NCBI RefSeq assembly: GCF_001949145.1
Contig: NW_019091393.1
Location: forward strand, 632,049 to 696,048
Reading direction: 5' to 3'
DNA: 64,000 nucleotides
From: Acanthaster planci
Lineage: Eukaryota; Echinodermata; Asteroidea; Valvatida; Acanthasteridae
Numbering within the stretch: the first letter of the stretch is position 1; each line of letters opens with the position of its first letter. Made by a program: the position numbers and the translations under genes. Below, piece by piece: positions 33,401-44,601 of the stretch. The notes beneath the pieces are model-generated. The model searched no databases. It was given only the letters and a program-made list of their open reading frames with translations, and was not told the origin of the DNA.

Positions 33401-35910
33401 GTGGTTCATGAAGTAGTTTCCACTAAGCCCTCTCTCCCTTAATCCTGTAAAATCCTCCAACATCCTCCAAACAGATTTTAAAGGAACTTGCGAGCCTGAC
33501 CTGCTGAAGATTGTGTGACATTTATCTTACCGCAGCTTGACGATATCGGTCACCTCGCGGATGCCATCATGACAAAGGGCGTATTGGAAGAGCGAGGCAG
33601 CGAAGAGCAGAAAAAGGTAGCAGATCAGCAAACATTCCTGGCTTCTCTCATGAACCGTATTCTTACATTATCTCTGCACATGTATCCCATGACTCATACT
33701 GAATGAAGAAGCTCGGCCAAGCATTTAAACTTTTGGCACTTATATATACCGTAGAGTTCTACTAAAAATTAGTCGCATCTGTTTACGTCAGACAAACCTG
33801 CATGTGCATGTGATCTTGTGTCAGCCACTAAGTACATCATTGCTGAGTGACAATTCACCCCTTCTCCTCTCAAATACAGCTGATTATGNNNNNNNNNNNN
33901 NNNNNNNNNNNNNNNNNNNNNNNNNNNNNNNNNNNNNNNNNNNNNNNNNNNNNNNNNNNNNNNNNNNNNNNNNNNNNNNNNNNNNNNNNNNNNNNNNNNN
34001 NNNNNNNNNNNNNNNNNNNNNNNNNNNNNNNNNNNNNNNNNNNNNNNNNNNNNNNNNNNNNNNNNNNNNNNNNNNNNNNNNNNNNNNNNNNNNNNNNNNN
34101 NNNNNNNNNNNNNNNNNNNNNNNNNNNNNNNNNNNNNNNNNNNNNNNNNNNNNNNNNNNNNNNNNNNNNNNNNNNNNNNNNNNNNNNNNNNNNNNNNNNN
34201 NNNNNNNNNNNNNNNNNNNNNNNNNNNNNNNNNNNNNNNNNNNNNNNNNNNNNNNNNNNNNNNNNNNNNNNNNNNNNNNNNNNNNNNNNNNNNNNNNNNN
34301 NNNNNNNNNNNNNNNNNNNNNNNNNNNNNNNNNNNNNNNNNNNNNNNNNNNNNNNNNNNNNNNNNNNNNNNNNNNNNNNNNNNNNNNNNNNNNNNNNNNN
34401 NNNNNNNNNNNNNNNNNNNNNNNNNNNNNNNNNNNNNNNNNNNNNNNNNNNNNNNNNNNNNNNNNNNNNNNNNNNNNNNNNNNNNNNNNNNNNNNNNNNN
34501 NNNNNNNNNNNNNNNNNNNNNNNNNNNNNNNNNNNNNNNNNNNNNNNNNNNNNNNNNNNNNNNNNNNNNNNNNNNNNNNNNNNNNNNNNNNNNNNNNNNN
34601 NNNNNNNNNNNNNNNNNNNNNNNNNNNNNNATCATGAATCAATCATCAATCAGGAATCGATCTTGAATCATGAATTGATTGTGAATTGATCTTAATCATG
34701 AATCGATCTTGAATCATGAATCAATCACGAATCGATCATGAGTCATTAATCAATCTGAATCAGGAATCAATCATGAATCTTGAGTTGATTATGAATCATG
34801 AGTCGATCTCCGTACAAAACAGGAACATTCTGATTAATGCCAGTGAATTCACCACTGTCATATTTTTTTTCTTCATGTCAACTCGTTGAATCTTCATTTC
34901 TGTTGTTTTTCAGTACTACTTGGAAGCAATTGATCTGTGCCTTCAGGCCTACGGCGAGTACAGCGTACTGGCCAGTCGGATCCTCCTGAATACTGGCATC
35001 ATGTACGAGGATATGGGCAAGTACAACCAGGCCTATGACTACTACCTACGATGGCAGGACGTATGCGAGGAGGTGAGCTGTGTGGAAATTGTTAAACCTC
35101 ATCAAATATGAAATGTACACTTAGAACCACCCCAGTAGCTTAGTTAAAAAAAGAAAAACTTCTAGTCCGTTTTTTTTCCTAAGGTTGGGAGGAGGTGGCC
35201 TTGATACTCATACACAGTGGTTGGCACAGTGTCTGTGGCATATCTGGGGGGTGGGGAAAGTTCCCTTCCCCCTCAGGTATTTATTGGTAATTTTTGTTTT
35301 AGGAATTGGAAGCACCAACCCTTTAAAACCAGTGCTAGCCATCTTCCTTTTGAGGGGGAGGGTATTTGTTTTGTTAAAGAAAAAAATTGGACCATCGTTT
35401 TAGAAAAAGATAATCGATTTGTCTCCACCCTCCCGACTGAAATCCTGGACAGTGCAGCACATCAAACATAATTGGGAGATGTGTATGATGATTTCATACT
35501 TAGATTGTTGATGCCAAATGTTAAAGTTATCATTGGGTAAGGAGAGTCCTCCCTGGTGTGCATATTCATTGGTAAACAGATGAATTAACGGTCTACAGCC
35601 ACGAAACCTGACTGTAACAAGCCCTCTCTGTAGCTCACCCGAGGTTTGTTCTTTCATGACGGACTTTGGCTTTCACAATTCATATTTTTTCCCACCCAAG
35701 GTGTTTGGATACCACCACCCTCGTACCCAGCGCTGCCGTAACTGCCTGAATGAACCCATGTACCGGCGCATCAAGCAGGCCAGGGCAGCCCAAGAGGCCA
35801 ACCGCCAGGCCAGGGACCCCAGCCAAAACCAGTACGCCGACGATGGAGTGGACTTGGATGATGATGACCTTCTCAGCGACGACGAAGACTATGACGAGGA
35901 TGCAGAATGA
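18462..35910 (+). CDS. DUF4062, P-loop NTPase and TPR protein (TTC41/Gnn-like)
   Basis: Twenty-three exons splice in frame to 1055 residues: 18462-18680, 19167-19235, 22295-22401, 23047-23180, 23743-23873, 24676-24771, 25133-25225, 25358-25551, 26293-26404, 26683-26790, 27492-27665, 28111-28298, 28843-29018, 29545-29707, 30062-30167, 30614-30742, 30941-31068, 31523-31652, 32145-32261, 32790-32933, 33536-33616, 34914-35072 and 35701-35910. The N-terminus MGCGGS fits N-myristoylation, with Cys3 available for palmitoylation. Residues about 52-150 carry the DUF4062 signature (RVFVSSTFKDF, ECDLRWGV). Walker A is GGAGTGKS (320-327) and Walker B VIVCID (412-417), as in NACHT/STAND ATPases. TPR-like helices follow from about 775 to 990, then an acidic tail. 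The layout matches vertebrate TTC41 (Gnn) and Dictyostelium DDB_G0287407; NWD1, TEP1 and NPHP3 share parts. A cytoplasmic membrane-associated scaffold role is inferred. Confidence 0.88.
19562..20019. repeat. Possible MITE in intron 2, with short inverted ends
   Basis: AATACGACGCTT (19562-19573) and AAGCGCCGTATT (20008-20019) are inverted with one mismatch. Between them lies the 40-base block (19824-19863) shared in inverse orientation with 9801-9840. Together these suggest a non-autonomous DNA element of about 450 bp; no target duplication was identified. Confidence 0.35.
25671..25776. repeat. 12-bp minisatellite in an intron
   Basis: About eight consecutive units of AGTCACAAGACC with few substitutions. 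On the minus strand they translate as a CDWS repeat, but this has no gene context and is not a coding region. Confidence 0.85.
27018..27207. mobile_element. piggyBac-like MITE in an intron
   Basis: The 190-bp unit is bounded by TTAA on both sides. The inner ends CCCCTTTACACCG and CGGCATTAAGGGG are inverted repeats (10 of 13). TTAA target duplication and CCC-starting termini are the hallmarks of piggyBac-type elements. It lies within the intron between 26791 and 27491 and has no coding capacity. Confidence 0.6.
29064..29402 (+). mobile_element. tRNA-derived SINE
   Basis: GTGGCCGAGTGGTT (29071-29084) is a good RNA polymerase III A box of the Leu/Ser tRNA type, and GGTTCAAACTC (29116-29126) a good B box at the right spacing. 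The body continues to an AT-rich tail near 29400 (GACATTATATAAATACAA). The tRNA cannot fold as a functional tRNA, so this is a SINE, sitting in an intron in the sense direction. Confidence 0.7.
29708..30000. repeat. Degenerate tandem repeat in an intron
   Basis: About three copies of a roughly 85-100 bp unit start near 29708, 29791 and 29894, each with a GTGYRTTTTGAATGT-like start followed by a CTTAAACC-rich tract. It fills nearly the whole intron between 29708 and 30061. Confidence 0.4.
31140..31290. repeat. Dispersed repeat, copy 2 (see 6945-7060)
   Basis: GAAAGTGGCTCTGTCCAAAT followed by GGATGGCTGCGGCT resembles 6945-6975. The right end, near CAAAGCCAGTTGATTC, is less conserved. It lies in the intron after the exon ending 31068. 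Confidence 0.4.
33889..34630. other. Assembly gap, 742 N, within an intron
   Basis: The run of N lies between exons 33536-33616 and 34914-35072 of the DUF4062/TPR gene. Joining those two exons keeps the frame and makes one continuous TPR-like pair of helices, so no exon need be missing. Sequence on both sides (TGATTATG before; TGAATCATGAATCGATC units after) suggests the gap is filled by the adjacent tandem repeat. Confidence 0.8.
34631..34808. repeat. ATCATGAATCGATCTTG-type satellite next to the gap
   Basis: Imperfect tandem copies of short units such as GAATCATGAATCGATCTT fill 34631-34808. TGATTATG just before the gap at 33881-33888 fits the same array, so the array may span the gap. Confidence 0.75.
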
Positions 35911-37081
35911 CAGTTACGTCCAAAAATAACTAGGTGACAGCTGCGTTTGGATAGAAGCATCTTTCAGTCTTCTCAGGGGACAGAACTGTAGAGAGTATTG
36001 ATTTTGTGTGACCGCATGTTTTATTGAAAGTAAATACTCATTTGTCTGATCACATGGTCAGGCAACTTCACAACCGTGACTGATATTAGAAACCTTGTGA
36101 CAAGACCGCACCAGACCTTCCATGCTGTGCGCTGTAATACAAATGAATGTAGAAGATATTTTGAACATATTCTTTGCCTGCTGAGAAAAATGTGAAAGCT
36201 TGCACCGTGTTTTCAAAAAAAATCAGTTTGGAATTTCTAAAGGAAGTTTTGGGTAATGAAACGGAAAACAGAAAAGAGTGGGGTACCTGTCATTTTTTGA
36301 TCGGGTATTTGGGTATCCCAGTGTTCATCACAGACTTAATAGTTACATCATTGGCTCTGAAAAATGCAATACATGATTGTGACTTTAACCACTTAATGCT
36401 GGATGACTTATAAACACACATACTTTTCCTTATTTGTTCCACGGAGGACGTGTACACTCGTTTAAGAATTCTTTTTCTCATTTTCATGGTTGACATATTA
36501 ACGTGCCATTCTTGGTTGGGTCAAAGCACAATTTCATGGTTGGAAAAGTTATGGGTAAAGAAAAATGTCCGAGCAGATTTTTAGGTAAAACCGTTTTTTT
36601 TTTGACTAAGCAAAAAGGAAGCAGAGAACCCGTCATGAGCACCGTACTCCGCCTGGCAATTTGTCTGGTAACCTGTTTTTGCTAAGCATCCATTTTCTGT
36701 ACCAAGTAGCGCCGTACAAAAGAATCTCGGTTTGTACTCATTCTGGTGAAATGACATCTATTCATACAGACTCCTATCCAAATGTGAACAAATAAAATTC
36801 TTTGGGTCTCGCTGTTAGGTCATTCCAACCGGAAGAGTTCATAGAGACATATCAAAAATAGTATTCAATTTTGCTCAGCTGAAAAAACAAAGGGACAGCG
36901 AGCACTGATATGATCCAAAGTGACCTTACTTATATCAGAATGTCAGTTGCAACCTCAGGGAGGTTTCGGGTTTCCTTTTTAAAATTTATTTTTTAAGTGA
37001 TCATTTGTATATAGTGGAATATTGAAGTATTGAGTATGTCATTTGATGCTTACGAATTCAGATAGAGTTTGAAGGGAAATT
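35911..37081. other. 3' region of the DUF4062/TPR gene
   Basis: Non-coding, AT-rich sequence after the stop. An AATAAA at 36791 is the first canonical poly(A) signal seen and would give a 3' untranslated region of about 900 bases. No other gene is supported here. Confidence 0.5.
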
Positions 37082-37288
37082 GATGGTGGTTCTAACCCCA
37101 CCATGGCAACTCAGGGGTCGTGTTGGTGTAATTTATGGTGGTTTTAACCCCACCATGGAAACTCAGGGGTCGTGTTGGTATAATTCATGGTGGTTCTAAC
37201 CCCACCTGGGAAACTTTGAGGTCATGTTGGTGTAATTGATGGTGGTTCTAACCCCACCTGTGAAAATGAGAGGTTGTGTTGGTGAATT
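37082..37288. repeat. 52-bp tandem repeat, four copies, each with a hairpin
   Basis: Four head-to-tail units start at 37082, 37134, 37186 and 37238. Each contains GGTGGTTYTAACCCCACC; in the first two the arms ATGGTGG and CCACCAT are perfectly complementary. The array lies between the DUF4062/TPR gene and the convergent membrane-protein gene. Confidence 0.85.
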
Positions 37289-38417
37289 AAGACTCCTTTT
37301 TGTGAAAACTAAAATTACCTCACTTCACCTCATACTCAAAATCATACTTTCATTTATACATTATAAGAATTGTTATATTTCAAATCTGGATTTTAAGATG
37401 TATTTTGTACTAACTCGACAACATTCCTTCGTGGGGAAAGGGGGCCAACTAACCTTCAAAAATCTGTCTTTCAAATTATTTTGTAGACGAAAGTTATGTT
37501 TTGAAGTACTTGTTCATAAATTTGGATTATTTCTCTACATGTAGCTAGAAGCTTGAGGCAGCTAGAGTTTAGACCTGTCATATTTCAAACAATTAACCAC
37601 CTCGTCTTTCAGATAAAAATGTACATATTTTGAAGTTAGTATATTTCTGTGTGTAAGTTATAATTTGTGGCATATTAGTATCAAGAACGACAGGAATTTT
37701 TCCCAGTATTTTATTTACATGTGACTTTCTTAAATATAGGATTATTTGCAGTGTTTTATGATGAAGTGATGAAAACAATGACATAAAAAAATTTTCCTGT
37801 CTTGAAGTTCACAGAAATCTTTAAAGTACAGTCAGTTTTTGTAGAAAACAGGTTTTTAAAGTTAAACTGAATTTGTAAATTTCTAGACCTGTCATTTTTT
37901 TGGTGACAAAAAGTCTAACTGATGAAAGGGTCGTATCCTCAGTACATGTAGTCAGATTTAATTTTTTTTTATCAAAGCATTCTTGTCTTGAACTGTTTGT
38001 ATTCCAAAGCTTCAGTTTGTGTACATTTCTGGTAAAAATAGGAGTGAATATCTGGCAATAAATATATACAATGGAGATGATGACATCTGTTAATGTCACA
38101 CATTTTCTTAGAATAACCAATACTACCCTAGTCAAACAGCAAACTGTTTGACTTGGTAAGTTTCATTAGTTTTATGAATTCGTTTCTAAGAGTTCCCAAA
38201 ATACGAATACAATTTATGAACAGAAGTCAAATTAATTCTTGCATAATTCCTGCGAGGGGAAATAAAATTCAATTCAGTTTTCCTTTCTGGTTCCATTAAA
38301 ACAATAAGAAAAGCAACTAAGAATTTGACAAAAGTCCTCTTAAGCTTAATTATTTGAATTGGGCATTTGTCATATGGGCACAAATATCAAGAATACCTTC
38401 TGGAATATATTTAAATG
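37289..38417. other. AT-rich intergenic region
   Basis: No gene, RNA or structured repeat was recognised. It separates two convergent genes. Confidence 0.5.
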
Positions 38418-38473
38418 TTAACCTTACCAAACTTCAGTCTAACAGTTGCAGGATTGAGGATTGTTAGGGTTAA
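38418..38473. repeat. Short TTAA-bounded element, copy 1
   Basis: A 56-bp segment starts TTAACC and ends GGGTTAA. Its right arm, GGATTGAGGATTGTTAGGG plus TTAA (38451-38473), differs by one base from the right arm of the hairpin at 63277-63299. The left arm is partly complementary to the right. Confidence 0.5.
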
Positions 38474-38614
38474 ATCAGCTTACACGGCTTCAAAAAGAAA
38501 AACAGAAGTAACCACTTTTGCTGAGCTAACATTTTTGCGCTTATCAGATTTCCGCACTTGGCTTTGTCATTGATCGAATAATCCAGCTATTAAACTAATC
38601 ATTTTTGGTTCACT

Positions 38615-41600
38615 GTTCATACCCAATACTGTCTCTTCTGCAGAACAGGGAAATAAGCCCCGTCGATGTACCTGACCGTACGATTCATGTAGGCCGGGTC
38701 GTACGTGTCCCACTCGTACGTCGCGTCTCGCAGGGACGTGTCTCCCGTGGCGTTCATGCTGTTATCTGGCGACACGGTGAAGTGAGGAATGCCGGCGCTC
38801 GCCCCGAAGTCCGAATCCAGCCCCGGCCCGTACGGGGACGCATTCTCGTCCGGAGCCGAGTCCGTGCAGTGTGTGTTGGGGGTGTTTGTCGGAACGATGA
38901 GCTTCGGTGTGGGAGTGTTCACCTACATCAGTGAGACAAGAAAAACTAGAGGTGGTGTTTGTGAACGACCACATAGCTCTTCCCAAAATGTTTTTAATTG
39001 TCTTTTGATGACTGTCAACGAGTATCATAAGTGTTTGCAATGAATTGGATAACAAATAATTGCCGAAGTGGCATGTATAACTAAAAACAAATTATCACTG
39101 CAATTGAACGTATAGTGCATGAGATATGACGATTTGTGTGTTAAAATACAAGTTCCAGTCAAACCAGAAGATGTCACGAGGTCAAGATATCAATATTCAT
39201 CTATAACACGTCCCCGACTATGAGCATACCGAATTTGAGTTAAATCGGTCAAATAGTTTACTAGTTATTAGACTGTAAAGAATGAACCTTTGAATTGAGG
39301 TCACGTGACCCCTGATGAGGTCACGATTACAAAAAGTTTCGCGGCACTTCTTCTGATGATGGTTAATTACTATACCAAGTTTGAAATTGATCGAACTTAA
39401 AATAATTGGCAAAGTGCCCCTTAGAAAAAGCAGCGGGAAAAGAAAAAAAAGGAAAAAAACTTTAACGATTACAAAGGCTGTTCCCAATTAAGATTGGGAA
39501 CAGCTATCAGTATTGCACTATTTGTTTGACGCGAGTACATGTATACACCACAACTGTGAAAGGGAGGATTCAGAACAAACTTTTCGAGAGTCCAAAAACT
39601 TTTTGTCGTAGGGGGAGGGGAATAAGGTTTTTTTTTTGTAAATTTAACGTTTAAATGCCTCCCTGAAGGGTGAGAGTACATACTCGCCTTTAGAAGGAAA
39701 GGAAACAGATTAAATAAAGTCGCCTTTTACCCCCCCCCCCTCCCCCATTTTGGGTTCTTTGGGGCGTGGCCCCGTTGCTCCCCCTTGCCACCTCCTGGAT
39801 CTGCCTTTGCAATTTCAACTGTGGTGTAAAATCATAAGATCAAAACACAGACTAAACACAGTTAAATAAATCACGTGACTTTGCATGCATACAATTTGCA
39901 AACTTCAATATGCTGCCGAGGCCCTAACATCGTAAAATTACATTAATGCTTGGGGTCTTGTGGTTGGCAAAAGTTACAGTGCGAGTTTGAAAACAACCCC
40001 TCCAAACAGTTAGGTTTGTAAAATTCAATCAGTTTAAGTGGTCCGAACGTAGCTTGAAGGTCTTCGTTAACCCATTGCATTATACTAGGATAAAATAATC
40101 CGTCGAGTTAACTCTCAAAGTCATCCATTTTGCTTGGTCGCTGCAGAAACCATGTAAGCTTTGTCACTTCGTTCAGAGAAGCCGTTGCAGAAGGATTGGT
40201 AATTTTGGTTCATCAGACTGAGTCAATTCTCCACTATAATGCATGACGCTTTCCTCCCAAAGTTTGGTCCCATGAGGGCATTCACTTCAAAATAACCCGG
40301 CCGTGGTTTGTCATAAGCATGGGTGTTGCCGGGATTTCTTGGGGGGTGGGGTGGGAAGCAATCTTCAGTACAGTGGTATCCAGCTGTTTCGGTGTCTGGG
40401 CGCAAAGCAAAATGCACTTTCGTACTCATTCAACATGAAAATGGGGAGAAACATATAGCCTATTTATTTGATAAATAAATATACCGATAAGTTTCTTTCC
40501 TACTCATATATGAAGTATTCTAAGTTTTAAAAAAAATCCGTCGGAGGTGGGGGTAAGTTTCCACCCCCCCCCCGCGCTGGATATGCCACTGCTTCAGCAG
40601 CAAGCTGACAAGCCATCCACCTCGGAGTTCAAATGTTCAAGAGACCACTGATTTTCATTCCCTTTTTCTCTCTTTTTCACTTTTCTCCCATTTCTTTTCT
40701 TTTCCCCCTTTTTCCTATTTTATAATAGTTTTCAAGGGACTGGTCAAGCATCCTGCACCTCCCCCACGACGCCCATGGTCACAAGTGTTTCTTTCATATT
40801 AATTCGCGCATATTGAATGCTTGATACGCTTGATCTCCAAGATGCCCATCAAAGGCTTCGCTTATTTAGCTTTGGTAGCACTATTCATCATTTTTGAGGT
40901 AAAAATTTATCATTACAAGTTTTTCAACTGAAAGAGTTTCATATACGGGCAACACTTGAGGTCTTATGCACAAACCTACAAGATTTGTCTGAAAAGACCC
41001 GGGTGTTTTTTTTTCAGTAAATACTTCGGATTCTCTCGGCTAAATTTCACTTTTTAGGACGTTATCACTTTCTGACGGTTGTTATAACATTTTAAGGGAA
41101 AATTAGTGTTGTCGCATGTCCGTACATGGAAATCTTTCCTTTTCAACATTTCTCATTTATTCTACAACATGAAACAAACTACATAGGGAAACTGACTAGG
41201 TGCTTACAACTGATTCTAAAGATGGGCAAAGACATTGACTGGAGCGGGATTTGAACGTGCGGCCTACAGGCCAGTGCTCCACCAACTGAGGTATCCAGCC
41301 CTATGTTGATGGCTTTGTCAACATGTTTTGGGCGCTAGTCAGAAGCCATCCTGAAACACCATAGGGAAAGAGTTCCATATACGGACTCCACTTGACACCC
41401 TGTGCACAAAACCTATGAGACTGGTCTGAAAAAGTGTCTTCTCAGTAAACGACTTCGTATTTTGCCCTCCTAAGTTGAACTTTTCTGGTCGTGTTTTTGC
41501 TTTCTGATGGCCGTAGGGAAGAATTACCGCTACAGCTTTTTGAACACGAATAATGAAACAAACCACCTACAACAATCTACAACACTGTAATGTTTTGAAA

Positions 41601-42737
41601 CGCCTCCGTAGAAATGTTGAATTTTGTCTCAATGAGTATTGAATTCTTATTTTCAAACCTACTTCTGTTAGCAAGGTATTCGGCTCAGCAAATGTCGTTC
41701 TGTTGACTTGTGCCGATATGTTCCGTTGTGGTAGCCTTTGGTTCCCATTTGACTCCGGAGACGTGACGACCCGTGTCCCAGAAAGGTTGAAACGAGGCAT
41801 CCTGATGTCCGCCCTGACTCGGACTCTCCTGACGTGGCTACGGCTACGGCTGCGCGAGAAATAACGTCGACTGCTCGGCCGAGCGATGGTCGGTTCAGAC
41901 AAGACCTTTCTGTGGGTGCGTATCGGGTACGCACCGGTCGTGATGTTCCACAGCCGACGGTAGGACTCATAGGGAAAGGGGTCGGTGATGTTGGCATTGA
42001 CGTCCCGGGCCGGGCCGCGGTGTTGGATAGGGTAGACCCGGGCCAGCGGCTCGGCGGCCCGGCCGGCTGGTGGGGCACGCCACGGCTGGCGGTAAGGTTG
42101 AGCGTCATGAAGCAGTCTCATGGGTATGTCTTCGTGCGTGGAGGCAGATTGCAGCCTACTTCTCGACGTAGACGCCTGTACTGTCTCCTGTCGGTGGAAG
42201 CTCTCAAACACATCCTCCCTGGCCTTGTTGTTCCGGTTCTCGGCTAAATCCACCAGCCTACGACGGCGAAATTTCTTCTTGTATAAAATCCTACACTGAA
42301 TCACCAACACAAAGGCCACTGCCAATACCAAGAATGCCACTGTTATACTTATTCCATACCGGTACCAGAACTCAGAGACGCCATTCATACCGGTCACATC
42401 TCGACCTAGTGAGGTGGGGGATATCGTCCCTGGATTTGAAGTCACCGTGACGCTGAGCGGCCACGCTCGGGTGGCTCTCCCCGTGCTCGCGTCCCCATAC
42501 GGGCTGCCGCTCATCGTGACGCTGGCCGAGACCCATGTCGCATCGCCTTGAAAATCGTCAGACCTCCGCGAGGCACTTGTGGCCGTCAGCGGGTCGGACA
42601 TCCACTTGTTGGGCCGAGTCAAGGCATCAAGAATCTCCTGGAGAGTTTTCCCGTGGTGTGGTGTTCTGGGACCACTCCGCGGCGTCCACATAACCGACCG
42701 CTCGACAGCCAGCCCATGCTGCACATGGCCAGGTAAT
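38615..42737 (-). CDS. Orphan single-pass membrane protein, last two exons
   Basis: Two minus-strand exons join in phase 0: from about 42737 to 41663, and 38922 to 38615. The first encodes about 120 extracellular residues, a hydrophobic span (ISITVAFLVLAVAFVLVIQC), a KKKFRRRR stop-transfer run and a long Arg/Ser-rich cytoplasmic region. The second encodes the last 101 residues, rich in Pro, Asp and Tyr. The tail has AYMNRT (tyrosine codon at 38689-38691), a YxN pattern of the type bound by the Grb2 SH2 domain when phosphorylated, and ends QYWV, a class II PDZ-ligand pattern like the EYYV of neurexins. The 5' exons with the signal peptide were not found; a splice acceptor near 42718 or 42737 must exist because a stop lies just upstream. 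A type I receptor-like signalling role is inferred. I do not recognise the family. Confidence 0.7.
39170..39505. repeat. Probable transposon remnant ending in a 12-bp hairpin
   Basis: The region has two related blocks (ATACCGAATTTGAGTTAAATCG near 39227 and ATACCAAGTTTGAAATTGATCG near 39373) and ends at GCTGTTCCCAAT (39477-39488) inverted at ATTGGGAACAGC (39493-39504), a perfect stem with a 4-base loop. It lies in the intron of the membrane-protein gene. Family unknown. Confidence 0.4.
40930..41514. repeat. Diverged direct repeat pair flanking a SINE
   Basis: Segments 40930-41082 and 41367-41514 align in direct orientation (AAAGAGTTYCATATACGG, then CAGTAAA-ACTTCG, then CTTTCTGAYGG). The tRNA-like sequence at 41229-41306 lies between them. 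A local duplication about 435 bp apart is the simplest reading. It is within the 2.7-kb intron of the membrane-protein gene. Confidence 0.6.
41110..41306 (-). mobile_element. tRNA-derived SINE or tRNA pseudogene
   Basis: On the minus strand the sequence begins GGCTGGATACCTCAGTTGG (41306 downward), with an A-box-like CTCAGTTGGTGGAGC and a B-box-like GTTCAAATCC. The ends GGCTGGA and TCCAGTC can pair as an acceptor stem, but the anticodon and T stems are disrupted, so it is not a working tRNA. The following sequence towards 41110 would be the SINE body. Confidence 0.55.
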
Positions 42738-44600
42738 CTGACTCAAAAATCCCGCCTATTGTCCCTATAACAGTCCACGAGGGCAGAGAACGGACAGATT
42801 TAAATATCTCTTTCATTACAACCCCACCAAGGCGTGAATTTGGAGGTGCGGTTGATGACGTCACGGCTGAACAGCCTTTAAAAAAAGAACGCCGTGGGTC
42901 TCAAAAAGACATACAGGATTATGCATTTTATTCGACATCTATTTAAAAAAACTATTTTCCCTATATACGGTACAGAATCATTATTTAACCTCGACATTGC
43001 ATTTTGTAAATTGTCATTATGAGGACATTGCATATCTTTCACCACGGCAAATTTTTAACAAAAAATCATGACGGCTCGAAACAGTTTCATAGTTGATTCA
43101 AAACCTAGCCTCAACACAGCAACCGGTTTGGTTCCAAGGTTTAAACACAATATTAATCTTGAAATTAGACTGGCCACAACAAACATTAGTTGTTTCAAGA
43201 GTAAAGTGTGTGTCAATAAAATATCCTGTACTAAAAATCAAGATTTCTTTACACTTGTGTTTTCGCTCCCTCAGGCATATGTTTCATTTCGAATTGACTT
43301 CACCTTTATAATGTTATGTAGTTAGTCCCTCTCCGTTCAGTGTTCCCCTTTTTACAGTGTGCTTCCATCCATCTGGTCCCTATGGCGGATCTGCTAGAGA
43401 GTTCACAGGGAAAACACTCTTTGATTCAGTTGCTAACACAGAGAACTCAGAAGGAAAACAATAACAGACGCTTCTTGAAAAATTAAACCCCGTTTTGCAC
43501 GACCAGAACCCCGGTTTACGTCTCTACTGAGTGCTCCATTATCACTAAGAAAATCTCGCTGTAAATTGTGAAGAAAGCCGTCAGTTCTCAAAACGACATC
43601 TGCACACCTGTATCCACCAGCGATTATTGTTAGAAACCTGCAAATAAGCACTCACTATAGCACTTGAGGTGAAATCCCTACTTCGCGCTAATAGAAGCGT
43701 GATGAACATACAACAACAATAGGCGCCGGCCACTAAGATGGTCTCTTAGCTCCGCGAAAATGCAATCCTATTAAGTAACTGCGTAGGCTTACTCTTGGCA
43801 GATCATCGATTTTGGACTTGAAGTAATGAAAACTAGACGGGGTTGGTGGCCATGACTATTTTGTTTGTTTGTTTGTTTGTTTGTTTGTTTGTTTGTTTGT
43901 TTGTTTTGAAAGACGAGCATGTTTTCAGTTTTCACGTGAAGACAGTTAAGGAAAGATAGGGATTCTTATGTTGCAGGATTTAGTTTACTGTAAAGTCGGG
44001 TAGAATGACAAGAATCGGTTTCCCTAGAACCTCCATCCCCCCATCCCCCTCAGCAGTCTTTTGAGTACAGTCAGTCTGCTTTGTAAGTGTAGATTTCCTC
44101 AGAGTTTTATACGAGTTTATAAGCAAATGGAAGTCCCAGACCTACAACTTCATCCTGATAATCAGGGAATGTACTTTTCCAAACCAGGCCACAGGAACAA
44201 GTACTACTCACAGATGTAACTTGTGAAATCCTCATTGACGGGTTATATCTTTATATTACGGGTTTTGCCCTTACCCGACGCGTAATTACAAATTAACATC
44301 TCCCCAACGCGAAGTACATCTTGAAAAAAAGGTTTTAACTTGTACGGGAGACGCTGTTTACTGATGTGTTCTTCAAAACAAAAAGCTGTATTCGCTGTGG
44401 CCCTTCTGTTTATCATGCTACAAGACCTCAACTCAAACAAGAGGCAAAACATAGGCCGGGCCCGAGGGTAAATTGTGTATTTTTGGCAGAACTTTCCACT
44501 ACAAAATGTTTGCCAACAACTCATTGTGCCTTGTCCACCATCGGGGGGGGGGGATTAACGGTATTCACATAACGGTCGATGCAATCAATGCTCACGATTG
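42738..44600. other. Intergenic or 5' region of the membrane-protein gene
   Basis: The missing 5' exons of the minus-strand membrane protein may lie here, but none could be fixed. A (TTTG)n run fills 43858-43907. No other feature is supported. Confidence 0.4.
43858..43907. repeat. (TTTG)n microsatellite
   Basis: About twelve uninterrupted TTTG units. Confidence 0.95.
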
Positions 44601-44601
44601 G

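Noticed and set aside
33880-33888. Possible exon start (CTGATTATG after a pyrimidine-rich acceptor) cut by the gap
   Set aside because: The neighbouring exons already join into a continuous TPR unit, and TGATTATG fits the satellite that follows the gap.
33769-34689. Long open frames through the run of N
   Set aside because: They consist almost wholly of unknown bases and have no support.
38683-38720. An ITAM in the tail of the orphan membrane protein
   Set aside because: The tyrosines lack the YxxI/L spacing; only a YxN pattern is present.
41229-41306. A functional tRNA gene on the minus strand
   Set aside because: The anticodon and T stems do not pair; only the acceptor ends and promoter boxes survive.
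41567-42724. Start codon of the membrane protein at 42724, and of the fucosyltransferase at 55933
   Set aside because: Both are GTG codons inside frames that continue to splice acceptors, so they are not translation starts.
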